Positions 27,607 through 37,564 of a stretch of 64,000 bases of DNA are shown here, piece by piece. The DNA comes from Halomonas sp. A11-A. Lineage in GTDB: Bacteria; Pseudomonadota; Gammaproteobacteria; Pseudomonadales; Halomonadaceae. Both the position numbers and the translations under genes were made by a program. Under the pieces are notes generated by a model. The model saw only the letters and a list, made by a program, of their open reading frames with translations. It was not told the DNA's origin and did no database searches. The first letter of the stretch is position 1. Each line of letters begins with the position of its first letter. The DNA is taken from assembly GCF_003182195.1 (NCBI RefSeq), contig NZ_QGTM01000006.1:92775-156774 (forward strand), read 5' to 3'.

Positions 27607-28995
27607 TCACGCGGCGCCGACGGCCCGGGCCAGCCCCTCGAGGGAGGCGTCGGCCGGGGCCTGCTCATCGATATGCTGCTGGAGAAATGCCTCCAGGGCG
27701 GGGTAGCGCTGTACCGCTTCGTCCAGCTGGGGGTCGTGCCCCGGGCTGTAGGCCCCGACGCTGATCAGGTCGCGGTTGCGTTGATAACGGGAAAACAGGC
27801 GTTTGAACGATTGTGCCATCTGCGCCTGCTCCGGCCGGATGAGCTGGGTCATGGCCCGGCTGATGGAGGCCTCGATATCGATGGCGGGGTAGTGGCCCGC
27901 CTCGGCCAGGGCCCGCGACAGCACCACATGGCCGTCCAGGATCGCTCGCGCCGAGTCGGCGATGGGGTCCTGCTGATCATCGCCTTCCGTCAGTACAGTG
28001 TAGAAGGCGGTGATGGAACCGCCACCGCGCTCGGCGTTGCCGGCGCGCTCCACCAGGCTCGGCAGTTTGGCAAATACCGAGGGCGGATAGCCCTTGGTGG
28101 CCGGGGGCTCGCCGATGGCTAGCGCGATCTCGCGCTGAGCCATGGCGTAGCGCGTCAGCGAATCCATGATCAGCAGCACGTCGCGCCCCTCGTCGCGGAA
28201 CCCCTCTGCGAGACGGGTCGCGTACGAGGCCCCCTGCAGACGCTGCAGCGGCGAGGTGTCGGCGGGGGCCGCCACCACCACGGCACGGCGCCGGCCCTCG
28301 GGCCCGAGGATGTTGTCGATGAAGTCCTGCACCTCGCGGCCCCGCTCCCCGATCAGCCCCACCACGATGACGTCGGCCTGGGTGAAGCGCGCCATCATGC
28401 CGAGCAGCACCGACTTGCCCACGCCGGAGCCGGCGAAGAGCCCCATGCGCTGGCCACGGCCCACGCTGAGCAGGGCGTTGATGGCGCGGATGCCGACGTC
28501 GATCTGGGTGTCGATGGGCGCCCGGGCGAGGGGGTTGAGCGGCGGGGTCTGCAGGGTCGCCTGCCGGGCGTCATCCAGCGGGCCGAGGCCGTCCAGGGGC
28601 TCGCCGTTGCCGTCAATGACCCGCCCCAGCAGCGATTCGCCGAGCGGGAAGCGCCGCGCGCCGTTGCCGCCGCTGCCGAGCGGGAACACGCGGGCGCCGG
28701 GCAGCAGGCCGGTGACCTCGGTCAGCGGCATCAGGAACAGCTTCTCACCGGCGAATCCCACCACCTGGGCCTCGGCGAAGCTCGGCGGCTCGTGGCTGTA
28801 GGGGGCCGGCAGCTCGATGCGACAGGCGCTGCCCAATGGGGCCTGCATGCCTATCGCCTCGATCACCATGCCGGTGGCGCGCACCACCCGCCCGCTGGCG
28901 CGGAAGGACGGCGCCTTCTCGACACGCGCTCGCACCTTGCGCAGCGACTGCTGCCAATGCTGGTGGTAGGGGTTCGGCAGGTCGGCCGCGCTCAT
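27607..28995 (-). CDS. fliI: flagellum-specific export ATPase FliI
   Basis: 462 residues, F1-beta-like. Walker [10 protein letters not shown], Walker [21 protein letters not shown], the family block [17 protein letters not shown], then [18 protein letters not shown] and [20 protein letters not shown]. It energises flagellar type III export with FliH and FliJ. The frame is open 222 bases further upstream, but [10 protein letters not shown] at 28995 is the natural start and overlaps the fliH stop (ATGA). Confidence 0.97.
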   Translation of the reverse strand: MSAADLPNPYHQHWQQSLRKVRARVEKAPSFRASGRVVRATGMVIEAIGMQAPLGSACRIELPAPYSHEPPSFAEAQVVGFAGEKLFLMPLTEVTGLLPGARVFPLGSGGNGARRFPLGESLLGRVIDGNGEPLDGLGPLDDARQATLQTPPLNPLARAPIDTQIDVGIRAINALLSVGRGQRMGLFAGSGVGKSVLLGMMARFTQADVIVVGLIGERGREVQDFIDNILGPEGRRRAVVVAAPADTSPLQRLQGASYATRLAEGFRDEGRDVLLIMDSLTRYAMAQREIALAIGEPPATKGYPPSVFAKLPSLVERAGNAERGGGSITAFYTVLTEGDDQQDPIADSARAILDGHVVLSRALAEAGHYPAIDIEASISRAMTQLIRPEQAQMAQSFKRLFSRYQRNRDLISVGAYSPGHDPQLDEAVQRYPALEAFLQQHIDEQAPADASLEGLARAVGAA

Positions 28996-29777
28996 GGTGC
29001 GCCTTCCTCGCGGGGCGGAGGGGCGGCGCGCCGGCGCACCTGGCGCTTCACCGCAGCCCAGCGGCTCTCCCAGGTGGCATCGAGCTCGCCGCTGGCACTG
29101 GTCACCCGACAGCCGCCGCGGGTGACCTGGTCGTCGGGCTGCAGGACCCAGCCGGCGGCGGCGAGCTCCTGGCCGAGGTACTCCTCGACCAGAGCGTGAT
29201 CGCGGGGATGCAGCCACAGGCGTGGCTTGCCGCTCATGCCCGGCTCGGTGTGCAGCAGGCCGCGCACGATCTCCAGTACCTGCTTGGGGCGCGCCTTGAG
29301 CGCCTCGCCGGCCAGCTGGCGGCCTGTGGCCAGGGCCAGCTCCACCAGCTCCTCGGCCAGCACCTCGTCCAGCTCATGCAGGGCCTCTCCGAAGGACGCC
29401 GCCAGGGGCAGCAGTGGCGTCAGGGTCTCGCGAAGCTGCCGCTCGAGCTCCTCCCGGGCCTGGGCGCGCCCCTGTTCGAGGCCCTCGGCGAGCCCCGCCT
29501 GGAAGCCCTCGGCCTGTCCGACCTGGTAGCCTTCCCGATGCCCCTCCTGGCGGGCCTCTTCCCTGGCGCTGTCCTGCAGCGCGCGCAGCTCGGCCTGGCG
29601 CTGGAAGGCCGCCTTGCGCCGGGCGGTCTCCTCGGGGGAGGGCGGGGTGCTGCCGGCGGCGCGCCGCGCCTGGGGCAGCTCGCCCATCTCCCAGCGCTGC
29701 CAGGGCACCTCGCCCTCGCGCCCGGGTAGCGGATGCCCCGGGCGCGGCTCAGACTCCGGACCGAGCCGCTTAGACAT
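28992..29777 (-). CDS. fliH: flagellar assembly protein FliH
   Basis: 261 residues. The charged N-terminal and middle region contains the GxxxG-rich helix typical of FliH ([37 protein letters not shown]). The C-terminal V-ATPase E-like domain has [20 protein letters not shown] and [15 protein letters not shown]. FliH inhibits and anchors FliI to the C ring. It overlaps fliG by eight bases and fliI by four. Confidence 0.92.
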   Translation of the reverse strand: MSKRLGPESEPRPGHPLPGREGEVPWQRWEMGELPQARRAAGSTPPSPEETARRKAAFQRQAELRALQDSAREEARQEGHREGYQVGQAEGFQAGLAEGLEQGRAQAREELERQLRETLTPLLPLAASFGEALHELDEVLAEELVELALATGRQLAGEALKARPKQVLEIVRGLLHTEPGMSGKPRLWLHPRDHALVEEYLGQELAAAGWVLQPDDQVTRGGCRVTSASGELDATWESRWAAVKRQVRRRAAPPPREEGAP

Positions 29778-30774
29778 AGGTGTCGTCTCCGCCGCTCAGC
29801 ACGATCTCCCCGCTGTCGGCCAGGCGGCGCACGATCTGAAGGATCGCCTTCTGCTCGGCCTCCACCTGGGAGATGCGGATCGGGCCGCGGGCCTCCATGT
29901 CCTCGCGCACCAGGTCGGCGGCGCGTTGGGACATGTTGCGCAGGAAGCGGTCCGTGAGCGCCTCGGGGGCGCCCTTGAGGGCCACCACCAGGGAGTTGGT
30001 GTCGATCTCCTTGAGCACCAGCTGGATGCTGCGGTCGTCGAGATCCATGAGGTTCTCGAACAGGAACATCTCGTCGATGATCTTCTGGGCCAGGTCCTCG
30101 CTGTGAGCGCGCACCGTCTCGATGACGGCCTCCTCCTGGCTGGAGTTCATCAGGTTGAGGATCTCGGCGGCGGTTCTCACGCCGCCCATCTTGCTGCGCT
30201 TGAGGTTCTGGCCGTCGAGCATGCCGGAGAGCACCTCGGTGAGCTCCTGCAGGGCGGCCGGCTGCACGCCGCTGAAGGTGGCGATACGCAGCACCACGTC
30301 GTTGCGCAGCTTGTCGTCGAACAGCTCCAGCACGTCGGCGGCCTGGTGGCGCTCCAGATGGATCAGCACCGTGGCGATGATCTGCGGATGCTCGTCGCGG
30401 ATCAGCTCGGCCACCATGGAGGCCTCCATGAGATTCAGGGCGTCGATGCCCGAGCTGGCACCGGAGCTTTCCAGCACGTCCTCGATCAGACTGGAGGCGC
30501 GCTCGCTGCCCAGCGCCTTGGTCAGCACCGAGCGGATATGGTCGCTGGAGTTCAGGTTCAGCGCGATGAACTCCTCGGTCTCGGCGTGGAAGTCGGCCAG
30601 TACCTGGCGCATCTCGTCATGGGAGACCTGGTCGAGGCGGGCCATCTCGGCGCTGATCAGTTGGATCTCCTTGGCCGAGAGGTACTTGAACACCTCGGCC
30701 GCGTTGTCCTCGTCGAGGGCCAGCAGCAGGATGGCGCTGCGCCGGGCGCCGCTTATGTTCTGTGGCTTGTTCAT
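29770..30774 (-). CDS. fliG: flagellar motor switch protein FliG
   Basis: 334 residues, standard length. Landmarks are [60 protein letters not shown] (middle EHPQ motif) and a C-terminal [20 protein letters not shown] with the charged torque helix. FliG couples rotor and stator. Translation is coupled to fliF upstream and fliH downstream by overlapping start/stop codons. Confidence 0.98.
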   Translation of the reverse strand: MNKPQNISGARRSAILLLALDEDNAAEVFKYLSAKEIQLISAEMARLDQVSHDEMRQVLADFHAETEEFIALNLNSSDHIRSVLTKALGSERASSLIEDVLESSGASSGIDALNLMEASMVAELIRDEHPQIIATVLIHLERHQAADVLELFDDKLRNDVVLRIATFSGVQPAALQELTEVLSGMLDGQNLKRSKMGGVRTAAEILNLMNSSQEEAVIETVRAHSEDLAQKIIDEMFLFENLMDLDDRSIQLVLKEIDTNSLVVALKGAPEALTDRFLRNMSQRAADLVREDMEARGPIRISQVEAEQKAILQIVRRLADSGEIVLSGGDDTYV

Positions 30775-32513
30775 TCCTTGTTCATCCAGCTGCGCACGAT
30801 CATCGCCACCATGCGGGGGTCCTCCTGGGCCATCTCGCGCAGGTCGCTGAGGTTCTGCTCGTACACCGAGGCCTTGCGGCGGCGCTTGCGCGGCGGTTCG
30901 TAGGTGTCGTCGGCCTCGTGGTCGGCTGCCGATGCTGCCGATGCTCCCTCATCGTCACCGTCACCGTCGCCGACCCGTACCTGGAGAGCGGCGCCGGGGG
31001 CTGCAACGGCCACCGGGGGCTTGTGGCGCTTGATCAGCGGGCGCAGGATCAGCAGGTAGAGCAGCAGGGCGGCCAGGGCCACCAGCAAATAGCGGCCGAT
31101 GGAGAGCGCCAGCGCCTGGATCTCGGGAGACTGCCACCACTCCAGCTGGTGCTGCTCTTCGGTGGCCAGCGAGAAGCGGCTGTTGACCACCTCGATCTCG
31201 TCGCCGCGGGCGACCGAGAAGCCCATGGCCTGGCGCACCAGGCGCTCGATCTGGGACATCTCGAGCTCGGTGAGCGGCACGCGCACGCGCTCGCCCTCCT
31301 CGTTGATATCGTCGCGGTAGTTGACCACCACTGCCGCCGTCAGGCGCTCCACCTGACCCAGGCGGTGCTGGACGTGGGAAACGCTGCGATCGACCTCGTA
31401 GTTGACGACCTCGTCCTGGCGCAGGGTGTTGATGGCCTGAAGGGCGGCCTGCTGGGCCTCGGCGTCGACGCCTTCCTCGCCCTCGGCAAGCTCGATGGGG
31501 GAGGGCGCGGTGCCCGGCGGCGTGTTGCTCAGCGCCCCGGGGATGCCCTGGGCCAGCCCCTCGTCGCCGTTGTAGGAGACGCTGCCCTGGCGGCTGCGCA
31601 CCGCCGCCTCGTTGGGCGGCTGGTTGGGGCCGTAACGCTCGGCGGTCTCCTCGCGTCGAGAGAAATCGATCTGGGCCGCCACCTGGGCGCGCACGTTGCC
31701 CTGGCCCAGCAGCGGCACCAGGATGTTCTCGATGCGGCGCTGGAAGGAGCGTTCCACCTCGTCGATATAGTCGAGCTGGGAGCCGTCCAGGTCGTGGCGG
31801 CCGGCGGCCTGGGTCGAGAGCAGGCGCCCGCTCTGGTCCACCACGGTGACGTCTTCGGCGGAGAGCTCCGGCACGCTGCTGGCCACCATGTGCACGATGG
31901 CGCTCACCTGGCCATCGCTGAGCAGGCGGCCGGGGTGCAGGGTGAGGATGACCGAGGCCTTGGCCGGCTCGCGGTCGCGAACGAAGACCGACTGGCGCGC
32001 CAGCGCCAGATGCACGCGGGCGCGTTCCACCGGGCCCAGCGACTCCATGGAGCGCGCCAGTTCGCCCTCCAGGCCGCGCTGGAAGTTGACCTGCTCGGCG
32101 AACTGGCTGATGCCGAAGGCCTGGTCATCGAGCAGCTCGAAGCCGACGTTGCCGCCCCGGGGCAGGCCCTGTTCGGCCAGCTGCAGGCGCAGGCCGAACA
32201 CCTGGTCGGTCGGCACCAGCAGGGCCTGGCCGCCCTGGCTGAAGCGGTAGGGCACGCCACGGCTTTCCAGCTCGCTGACGATGCGGCCGCCATCGGCGTC
32301 GGAGAGATTGCTGTAGAGCACGCGATAGTCGGGCGCACGCGCCCACATCAGCAGCGCCACGATGATGGCCACGCAGGCGGCGCCGGCGACCATCAGCAGG
32401 ATCAGCGGATTGCCGCGCAGCTGCTGCAGCATGCGTTCGACGCCGCTTGAGGGCTTGGCCCCCTGGCGAGAGGAACTGTCCTGGGTGCCGGTGGCCTGGG
32501 CGCCATTACTCAT
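30771..32513 (-). CDS. fliF: flagellar MS-ring protein FliF
   Basis: 580 residues with two TM helices (~40-60 and ~455-475). Periplasmic ring-building motifs are present: [80 protein letters not shown]. The C-terminal cytoplasmic tail ([20 protein letters not shown]) binds FliG. It is the first gene of fliFGHIJK and is divergent from fliE. Confidence 0.97.
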   Translation of the reverse strand: MSNGAQATGTQDSSSRQGAKPSSGVERMLQQLRGNPLILLMVAGAACVAIIVALLMWARAPDYRVLYSNLSDADGGRIVSELESRGVPYRFSQGGQALLVPTDQVFGLRLQLAEQGLPRGGNVGFELLDDQAFGISQFAEQVNFQRGLEGELARSMESLGPVERARVHLALARQSVFVRDREPAKASVILTLHPGRLLSDGQVSAIVHMVASSVPELSAEDVTVVDQSGRLLSTQAAGRHDLDGSQLDYIDEVERSFQRRIENILVPLLGQGNVRAQVAAQIDFSRREETAERYGPNQPPNEAAVRSRQGSVSYNGDEGLAQGIPGALSNTPPGTAPSPIELAEGEEGVDAEAQQAALQAINTLRQDEVVNYEVDRSVSHVQHRLGQVERLTAAVVVNYRDDINEEGERVRVPLTELEMSQIERLVRQAMGFSVARGDEIEVVNSRFSLATEEQHQLEWWQSPEIQALALSIGRYLLVALAALLLYLLILRPLIKRHKPPVAVAAPGAALQVRVGDGDGDDEGASAASAADHEADDTYEPPRKRRRKASVYEQNLSDLREMAQEDPRMVAMIVRSWMNKE

Positions 32514-32782
32514 TCATGCCACCCCGAGGGTCGGCATGAGCAATGACGATGGCCACTGTCATGGAAGAAAAAGGCATTATCGGCGTCCATGGCTCGCGAT
32601 TGGCTGCCCTGGCGGCAGTCGGAACTGTGATGGACGCCATTATCCTTGTCGCCGTCGACCCCTAATCCGGAATAAGCCCCCCTTTTCATCGGCATTTGCC
32701 CCGATGGCGGCGAGCCACCCGGTGCTAGCCTTGTCAGCCATCGACTACCGTCAACCAGAACAGCAGCAGGCGAGGCGTTTTC

Positions 32783-33112
32783 ATGAGTTCACCGGCTATT
32801 CAGTCCGCCCTGACCCAGATGCAGAGCCTGGCGACCCAGGCCGCCGGCCAGTCGGCCAAGGGACAGCAGGTCTCCACTCAGGTGGGGGCGGGGGGCTTTG
32901 CCGGGGAGCTGCAGGCGTCGATCCAGCGCATCAACCGCCTGCAGCAGGTTTCCGCGGCCAAGGCGCAGGCCTTCCAGGCCGGCGACCCCAGCGTGGAACT
33001 CAACGACCTGATGGTGGACATGCAGAAGGCCAGCGTGGCCTTCCAGATGGGCACTCAGGTGCGCAATCGCCTGGTGACGGCCTACAAGGACGTGATGAAC
33101 ATGCAGGTGTGA
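32783..33112 (+). CDS. fliE: flagellar hook-basal body adaptor FliE
   Basis: 109 residues. The C-terminal half carries the family signature VELNDLMVDMQKASVAFQMG, TQVRNRLVTAYKDVMNMQV. FliE joins the MS ring to the rod. The gene is divergent from fliF across ~270 bases and converges on flaG. Nothing clear is seen in the fliF-fliE gap beyond ordinary sequence. Confidence 0.95.
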   Translation: MSSPAIQSALTQMQSLATQAAGQSAKGQQVSTQVGAGGFAGELQASIQRINRLQQVSAAKAQAFQAGDPSVELNDLMVDMQKASVAFQMGTQVRNRLVTAYKDVMNMQV

Positions 33113-33179
33113 TATTGCCTGCTGCGCTCGATATCCCGTCCGCCGGCGGTACTCAAGATCCTCATTGAGCAAACACCCG

Positions 33180-33554
33180 CTAGGCTTCCAGGCTGAGCAG
33201 CCGCCCCTGCACCTCGCCGAGGCGCTCCGCCACCCGCAGCACCTCCTCCGAGGGGATCTGGCGGATCACATCGCCGCTCTCGCGGTCGACGATACGCGTC
33301 ACCACCCGCGACTCCACCTCCCCCAGCTCGAACTGCACCCCGTAGTGGCGCATCACCTCGTTGATGCGCTGGATCGGCTCGACCAGCTCACCGCGGCTAG
33401 GCGGCACCTGGCCGCTTTCCGCCTGGGCGAGGACGCCGCCGGCGGCGGGCAGGGCGGTCTCCAGCACGCGCTCCATCTGCTGGCGGGGCGTCAGTCCCTG
33501 CAGGGCGGGACTGACGGCGGTGACGCTGGTGGCATCATAGAGAGGTGAGCTCAT
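33180..33554 (-). CDS. flaG: flagellar protein FlaG
   Basis: 124 residues. The C-terminal ~70 residues hold the FlaG domain: VEPIQRINEVMRHYGVQFEL, GEVESRVVTRIVDRESGDVI, RQIPSEEVLRVAERLGEV. FlaG influences filament length in several polar-flagellate bacteria and usually lies near fliC or fliD; here it is beside fliE. The ATG at 33554 has AAGGAA upstream, whereas the open frame runs to 33650 without family similarity. Confidence 0.88.
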   Translation of the reverse strand: MSSPLYDATSVTAVSPALQGLTPRQQMERVLETALPAAGGVLAQAESGQVPPSRGELVEPIQRINEVMRHYGVQFELGEVESRVVTRIVDRESGDVIRQIPSEEVLRVAERLGEVQGRLLSLEA

Positions 33555-33640
33555 GGCACGGTTCCTTGGCGGACGTTGTTCTAGGCGAGACACCCCGGCA
33601 GGCTGCCGCGGCACCCTTTGATTCGATCGCTTCCCTCCTT

Positions 33641-33668
33641 TTATCGGCACGGGGGCGGCAGAGCTTTA
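33641..33668 (-). promoter_or_regulatory. possible sigma28-type promoter of flaG
   Basis: Minus strand: TAAA, 16 bases, GCCGATAA, ending 87 bases before the flaG ATG. The boxes are perfect, but the spacer is one base longer than in the other sites in this window. Confidence 0.5.
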
Positions 33669-33707
33669 GCTCGGCCGCCCCCGGGTGCTCTGGCGTCGGC
33701 CTGAGGC

Positions 33708-35684
33708 CTAGGAGAAGGCGGGTTCGCGCTGACTGGCGTCGGGTGTCTCGGCGCTGGGCAGTGAGGCGCTCTCGCTCACCTTGAACTGGCCGATCAGCCG
33801 GGCCATGTCGCTGGCCTGGTCGTCCAGCGAGCGGCTGGCGGCCGACACCTGCTCCACCAGGGCGGCGTTCTGCTGGGTCACCTCCTCGAGTTGGGAGACC
33901 GCCTGGTTGATCTGCTCGATGCCCGCCGACTGCTCACCGGTGGCCGCTGCCATCTCGGCCACCAGCTCGGCGACCTTCTCTACCTGGCGAGTGATCTCGG
34001 CCAGGGTCTCACCGGTGGTGCGCACCAGCCGCTCGCCCTCGTCGATGCGCGCTACGTTGGTGCTGATCAGGCGGCGGATCTGCTCGGCCTCCTCCGCGCT
34101 GCGGCTGGCCAGCTTGCGCACCTCCTGGGCTACCACCGCGAAGCCGCGCCCGTGCTCACCGGCGCGGGCCGCCTCCACCGAGGCGTTGAGGGCCAGCAGG
34201 TTGGTCTGGAAGGCGATGTTGTCGATCGCCGCGACGATGGAGGTCACCTCCTGGTTGGCGGTATGGATCTGCTCCATTGCCGCGCTGGCCTGCAGGGCCA
34301 CCTCGTTGGCGGCCCGGGCGCGTTCGGCGGTCTCGCCGGTCATGGTGCGGGCGGTGTGGGCGTTGTCGGCGGTCTGGCGCACGGTGGCGGTGATCTGCTC
34401 CATGCTTGAGGCGGTCTCCACCAGGGAGGCGGACTGCTCCTCGGTACGCTGGGCCAGGTCCTGGTTGCCCTGGGCGATCTCGCCGCTGGCGACCTCCACC
34501 GAGAGCGCCCCGCGGCGGATATTGGCCACCAGTTGCTCGGTGGCCTCGGTGGCGTCGTTGAACGCCCGGTAGAGGCGGTTGAGCTCGTCGCTGCCGAGCA
34601 CCGGCAGGCGCCGGGTCAGATCCCCGCCGCGGCTCTCGATATCCTCGAGGGCGAGGCGCAGGGAGCGCGTGATGCTGCGCACCACCAGGAAGGCAAAGAG
34701 GATGGCCAGGCCCGCGGCGACAAGCGTCACCACGGCGTAGGCGATCAGGTCCTGGCGCGCCTCGCGGCGCAGGGCCGCCGCGGCCGTCTCGACCTCACCG
34801 ATCGCCGCGTACTCTACGTCGCGCAGGCGCTCGATCTTGACCGTCTGCCAGTCGAACCACTGTTCGGCATCGACCTCGAAGTCGCCCATGACGCCGCGCT
34901 CCACGGCCACCTGACGCAGCGGCACCAGACGCTCGATCTCCGGGCCGCTCAGCGCCTCGGCCAGCCGCTCGCGAAGGCTGGCACTCGCCAGGCTGTCGAA
35001 GGTCGCCAGGAAGGCCGCTTCCTCACCGACCAGCGAGAGCAGGCGCTGGTGGGCGGGGGCGCGCATCACGTTGGCCCCGAAGGCGTTGGTGAGCAGGGCG
35101 CGCTCGATGCCCGCCAGGTCCTTGGCCTCGAGCAGGGCGTAGTAGGTGGAGAGCCCGCGGGTGATGCTGGCGGCCTCGGTGCGCTGGGTCATGCGTCCGA
35201 CCAGGGTCATCAGCTCGCCGTTGATGGCGGTGTAGTGGCCGATGGCCTCCTCGGCGGCGATCGCCAGGCCGTCGACCCGCTGGCGAATGCCCTCATGGCT
35301 CGCCAGCAGCTGCTGCACCCGGTCGAGACTGCCCTGCATCCGCTCGTCCAGGCGGCTCTCCATGTTGTCGATGTAATCGCGCAGGACCGCGATCTGGGCA
35401 TCGGTCTGCGAGCGCTGGGCCGCCAGGCGGTTGACGAACTCGCTGCCCTGGCTGCCCAGGTAGTAGCCCGAGGTCATGCTACGTTCGCGCTGCATCTCAT
35501 GCACCAGGTCGCCGGCGCGAAGGGCGAGCACGGCCAGCCCCTCCAGCTCGGCCATGTTGGCGGCCAGGCGCTGGCGTTCGAGGATGCCGCTGCCCGCGAA
35601 CCAGGCCAGGGCCAGCAGCGGCAGCAGCAGGGTGAGCAGGAACTTCCTGCCCATGGGGATGCGGTGAAGAAGGTGGGTCATCAA
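33708..35684 (-). CDS. methyl-accepting chemotaxis protein with NIT sensor domain
   Basis: 658 residues. TM1 lies at ~13-32. The periplasmic NIT-type helical sensor (~45-300: [20 protein letters not shown], then [20 protein letters not shown]) is the fold of nitrate/nitrite-responsive receptors. TM2 is at ~310-335, then HAMP and a signalling domain with the hairpin tip [20 protein letters not shown] and [20 protein letters not shown]. Methylation-helix Glu/Gln pairs flank it ([20 protein letters not shown]). There is no C-terminal pentapeptide tether. A sigma28-type promoter lies upstream. The ligand is a guess from the domain only. Confidence 0.92.
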   Translation of the reverse strand: MMTHLLHRIPMGRKFLLTLLLPLLALAWFAGSGILERQRLAANMAELEGLAVLALRAGDLVHEMQRERSMTSGYYLGSQGSEFVNRLAAQRSQTDAQIAVLRDYIDNMESRLDERMQGSLDRVQQLLASHEGIRQRVDGLAIAAEEAIGHYTAINGELMTLVGRMTQRTEAASITRGLSTYYALLEAKDLAGIERALLTNAFGANVMRAPAHQRLLSLVGEEAAFLATFDSLASASLRERLAEALSGPEIERLVPLRQVAVERGVMGDFEVDAEQWFDWQTVKIERLRDVEYAAIGEVETAAAALRREARQDLIAYAVVTLVAAGLAILFAFLVVRSITRSLRLALEDIESRGGDLTRRLPVLGSDELNRLYRAFNDATEATEQLVANIRRGALSVEVASGEIAQGNQDLAQRTEEQSASLVETASSMEQITATVRQTADNAHTARTMTGETAERARAANEVALQASAAMEQIHTANQEVTSIVAAIDNIAFQTNLLALNASVEAARAGEHGRGFAVVAQEVRKLASRSAEEAEQIRRLISTNVARIDEGERLVRTTGETLAEITRQVEKVAELVAEMAAATGEQSAGIEQINQAVSQLEEVTQQNAALVEQVSAASRSLDDQASDMARLIGQFKVSESASLPSAETPDASQREPAFS

Positions 35685-35723
35685 GGTCTCTCCGGAGGGT
35701 GGCAGGCAGCCTGTCTGAAAGCG

Positions 35724-35750
35724 TTATCGGCAGTGTGCCTTTAGGCTTTA
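35724..35750 (-). promoter_or_regulatory. sigma28-type promoter of the NIT chemoreceptor
   Basis: Minus strand: TAAA, 15 bases, GCCGATAA, 40 bases before the ATG. The -35 part lies in a three-copy TAAAGCC tandem repeat (35740-35760), so three alternative TAAA boxes exist, but only this one has 15-base spacing. Confidence 0.82.
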
Positions 35751-35811
35751 GGCTTTAGGCGAACAGGCAGCCACCGGTGCCGACGATGACCCAGGTCAGA
35801 AATGCGCCGCC

Positions 35812-35901
35812 CTATTCGCCACGCCTGAGCCGGCGGAGGGCGGCCAGGCGAAACGCCTGCTCAAACCTCCGATTCCAGAAGTCATGGTTGAAGGTTGGCA
35901 T
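35812..35901 (-). CDS. possible 29-residue protein, unrecognised
   Basis: A short frame reading MPTFNHDFWNRRFEQAFRLA and a basic end (RRLRRGE) lies in the 336-base gap between the chemoreceptor and the phytochrome-like gene. AGGTG is upstream. It looks protein-like (amphipathic, aromatic and basic), but there is no independent support. Nothing else is recognised in 35751-36020. Confidence 0.2.
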   Translation of the reverse strand: MPTFNHDFWNRRFEQAFRLAALRRLRRGE

Positions 35902-36020
35902 CTCGCACCTAAGTGCTGCCCGATGAAGTAGTTGACACCAAGGATGCAACGGCGCAAATAAAGAGCCTCGGTCGAGGTCTATTCCGGCATCGCCCCGCCT
36001 TCCACCCTCTGGATCCGTGA

Positions 36021-37439
36021 ATGCCCTACTCCTCGAAACCTGCCGAATCCGACATGTCCGGCATGATCCAGTCCTGCGGCGCCCTGCTGGTGCTTTCCGC
36101 AGACCTGGGGCAGGTCCTGCAGGCCAGTGACAACCTCGCCGAGGTGGCCGGTGTATCGCCGGATACCGCCCTGGCGCACGGGCCCGGGAAGGTGCTGGGC
36201 CATGCCCTCTGGCAGCGGCTGTCTCGTGAGCTGCAGGGGCGTGCCCGGCTTGCGGCCGCCGTGGTGATTTCTCGGCGGGTGGCGGGACAGGTGCGGCGCC
36301 TGCAGGTCGATCTCCATCGGCAGGGCGAGCGCGTATTCGTCGAGATCGAGCCTTTGCACGCAAGCAGTAATAAGCGCCGCCTGCTGGCCGCGGTGAGTGG
36401 CTGGCTTGCGCAGCTGGCGGCTGCCGACCACCCCGACCGGCTGCTGGAGACCCTGGTGGAGGGCGTGCAGTCGATCACCGGGCACGACCGCGTGCTGGTG
36501 GCCAGCTTCGATGCCGAGGGGCACGGCGCCGTGGTGGCAGAGTCGGTGGCGGCGAAGGTGCCCTCGCTGATGGGCATGCGTTTTCCCGCCAGCGACTTCC
36601 CGCCCCAGATGCGGGAAATTTTCGAGCGTCAGGCGGTGTGCAGTGTCCCTGACGTCGAGGCGGCCTCCGTTCCCCTGAGGCCCCGCCGAGACCCGCTGAC
36701 GGGGGCCCCCGTCGACCTCTCGTCCGCCCTGTTAAGGGGGCTCTCCTCTGCCCAGCGGCACTACCTGCGGGCCATGCAGGTCAGGGCGGTGCTGACCGTC
36801 GCCATGCAGGGCGATGCCGGCCTGTGGGGGCTGCTGCTGTTTCGCGGCGAGCAGCGGGAGACCCACGCCTGGGCCGGCATGCCGAGAAGCGGCCGCGAGG
36901 CCATGGCGCCGGCTACCCAGCCGCTGCTCGGCCAGCTCTTCGAACAGTGGCGCGAGGAGGTGCGCGGCCGGAGCGCGCCCTGGGAGAGGATCGAGCGGCT
37001 GGCCGCCATGGACCTGGCCGAGGATCTTGGGGTGATGGCCGCGGCCCAGCAGATTCACCGGCTCTATGCCGACCTGCGCCGCGAGCGCGAGGCCCTGGCC
37101 GAGGCCAACCGTCGCCTCGAGCGGCTGGCCCACTACGACCCCCTGACGCAGTCCTGGAACCGCTACAGCATCGAACGCGCCCTGGATACCGAGATCGGCG
37201 CCGCCGAGCAGTTCGTGGTGGTGGCCAGCCATTGTGGCCTGGAGTCGGGGCTTGGGCTTGCCGAGCGGCTGCGCGCCCATGTGGCGGCGCTCAGCGTGCC
37301 GGGCCTCTCCCGGCGCATCACCATCAGCATCGGGGTCGCTACCTGGCAGCCGGGCGATACCCGCAAGAGCCTGCTGGCCCGCGCCGATGCCGCCATGTAC
37401 CGGGCCAAGCACGGCGGCCGCAACCGGGTGGAGTCCTGA
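36021..37439 (+). CDS. phytochrome-like PAS-GAF protein with a gutted GGDEF domain
   Basis: 472 residues. The PAS_2-like N-terminus (IQSCGALLVLSADLGQVLQA; usual IQPHGALL) is followed by a phytochrome-type GAF domain (~130-300). That domain has MGMRFPASDFPPQMREIFE, the PASDIP block, and LRAMQVRAVLTVAMQGDAGLWGLLLF. The chromophore-contact His after SSxx is Gln (SSAQRHYLRAM), no Cys precedes the PAS, and PHY is absent. The GGDEF domain starts normally (HYDPLTQSWNRYSIERALDT) but jumps to AAEQFVVVASHCGLESG, so about 55 residues are gone, including DxDxFK and most of GGEEF. The frame is intact. Cyclase activity is not expected; it may persist as a sensor or be an early pseudogene. Confidence 0.8.
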   Translation: MPYSSKPAESDMSGMIQSCGALLVLSADLGQVLQASDNLAEVAGVSPDTALAHGPGKVLGHALWQRLSRELQGRARLAAAVVISRRVAGQVRRLQVDLHRQGERVFVEIEPLHASSNKRRLLAAVSGWLAQLAAADHPDRLLETLVEGVQSITGHDRVLVASFDAEGHGAVVAESVAAKVPSLMGMRFPASDFPPQMREIFERQAVCSVPDVEAASVPLRPRRDPLTGAPVDLSSALLRGLSSAQRHYLRAMQVRAVLTVAMQGDAGLWGLLLFRGEQRETHAWAGMPRSGREAMAPATQPLLGQLFEQWREEVRGRSAPWERIERLAAMDLAEDLGVMAAAQQIHRLYADLRREREALAEANRRLERLAHYDPLTQSWNRYSIERALDTEIGAAEQFVVVASHCGLESGLGLAERLRAHVAALSVPGLSRRITISIGVATWQPGDTRKSLLARADAAMYRAKHGGRNRVES

Positions 37440-37564
37440 GCGATACACTGGCCTGCCCCTGCCATTCGACTGATTTTTCCGAGACTTGAGTGATACCTTC
37501 GTCTCTCGTGCTGCGCTGCGATACGCTGTTATTATCCTTCGCGATAAGAACAAGGACATTCTTC

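Noticed and set aside
29614..30903. 429-codon plus-strand frame across fliH-fliG
   Set aside because: His/Gln/Leu-rich translation typical of antisense frames; fliG and fliH are unambiguous on the minus strand.
30762..32450. 562-codon plus-strand frame opposite fliF
   Set aside because: Same antisense artefact; no start signal or domain.
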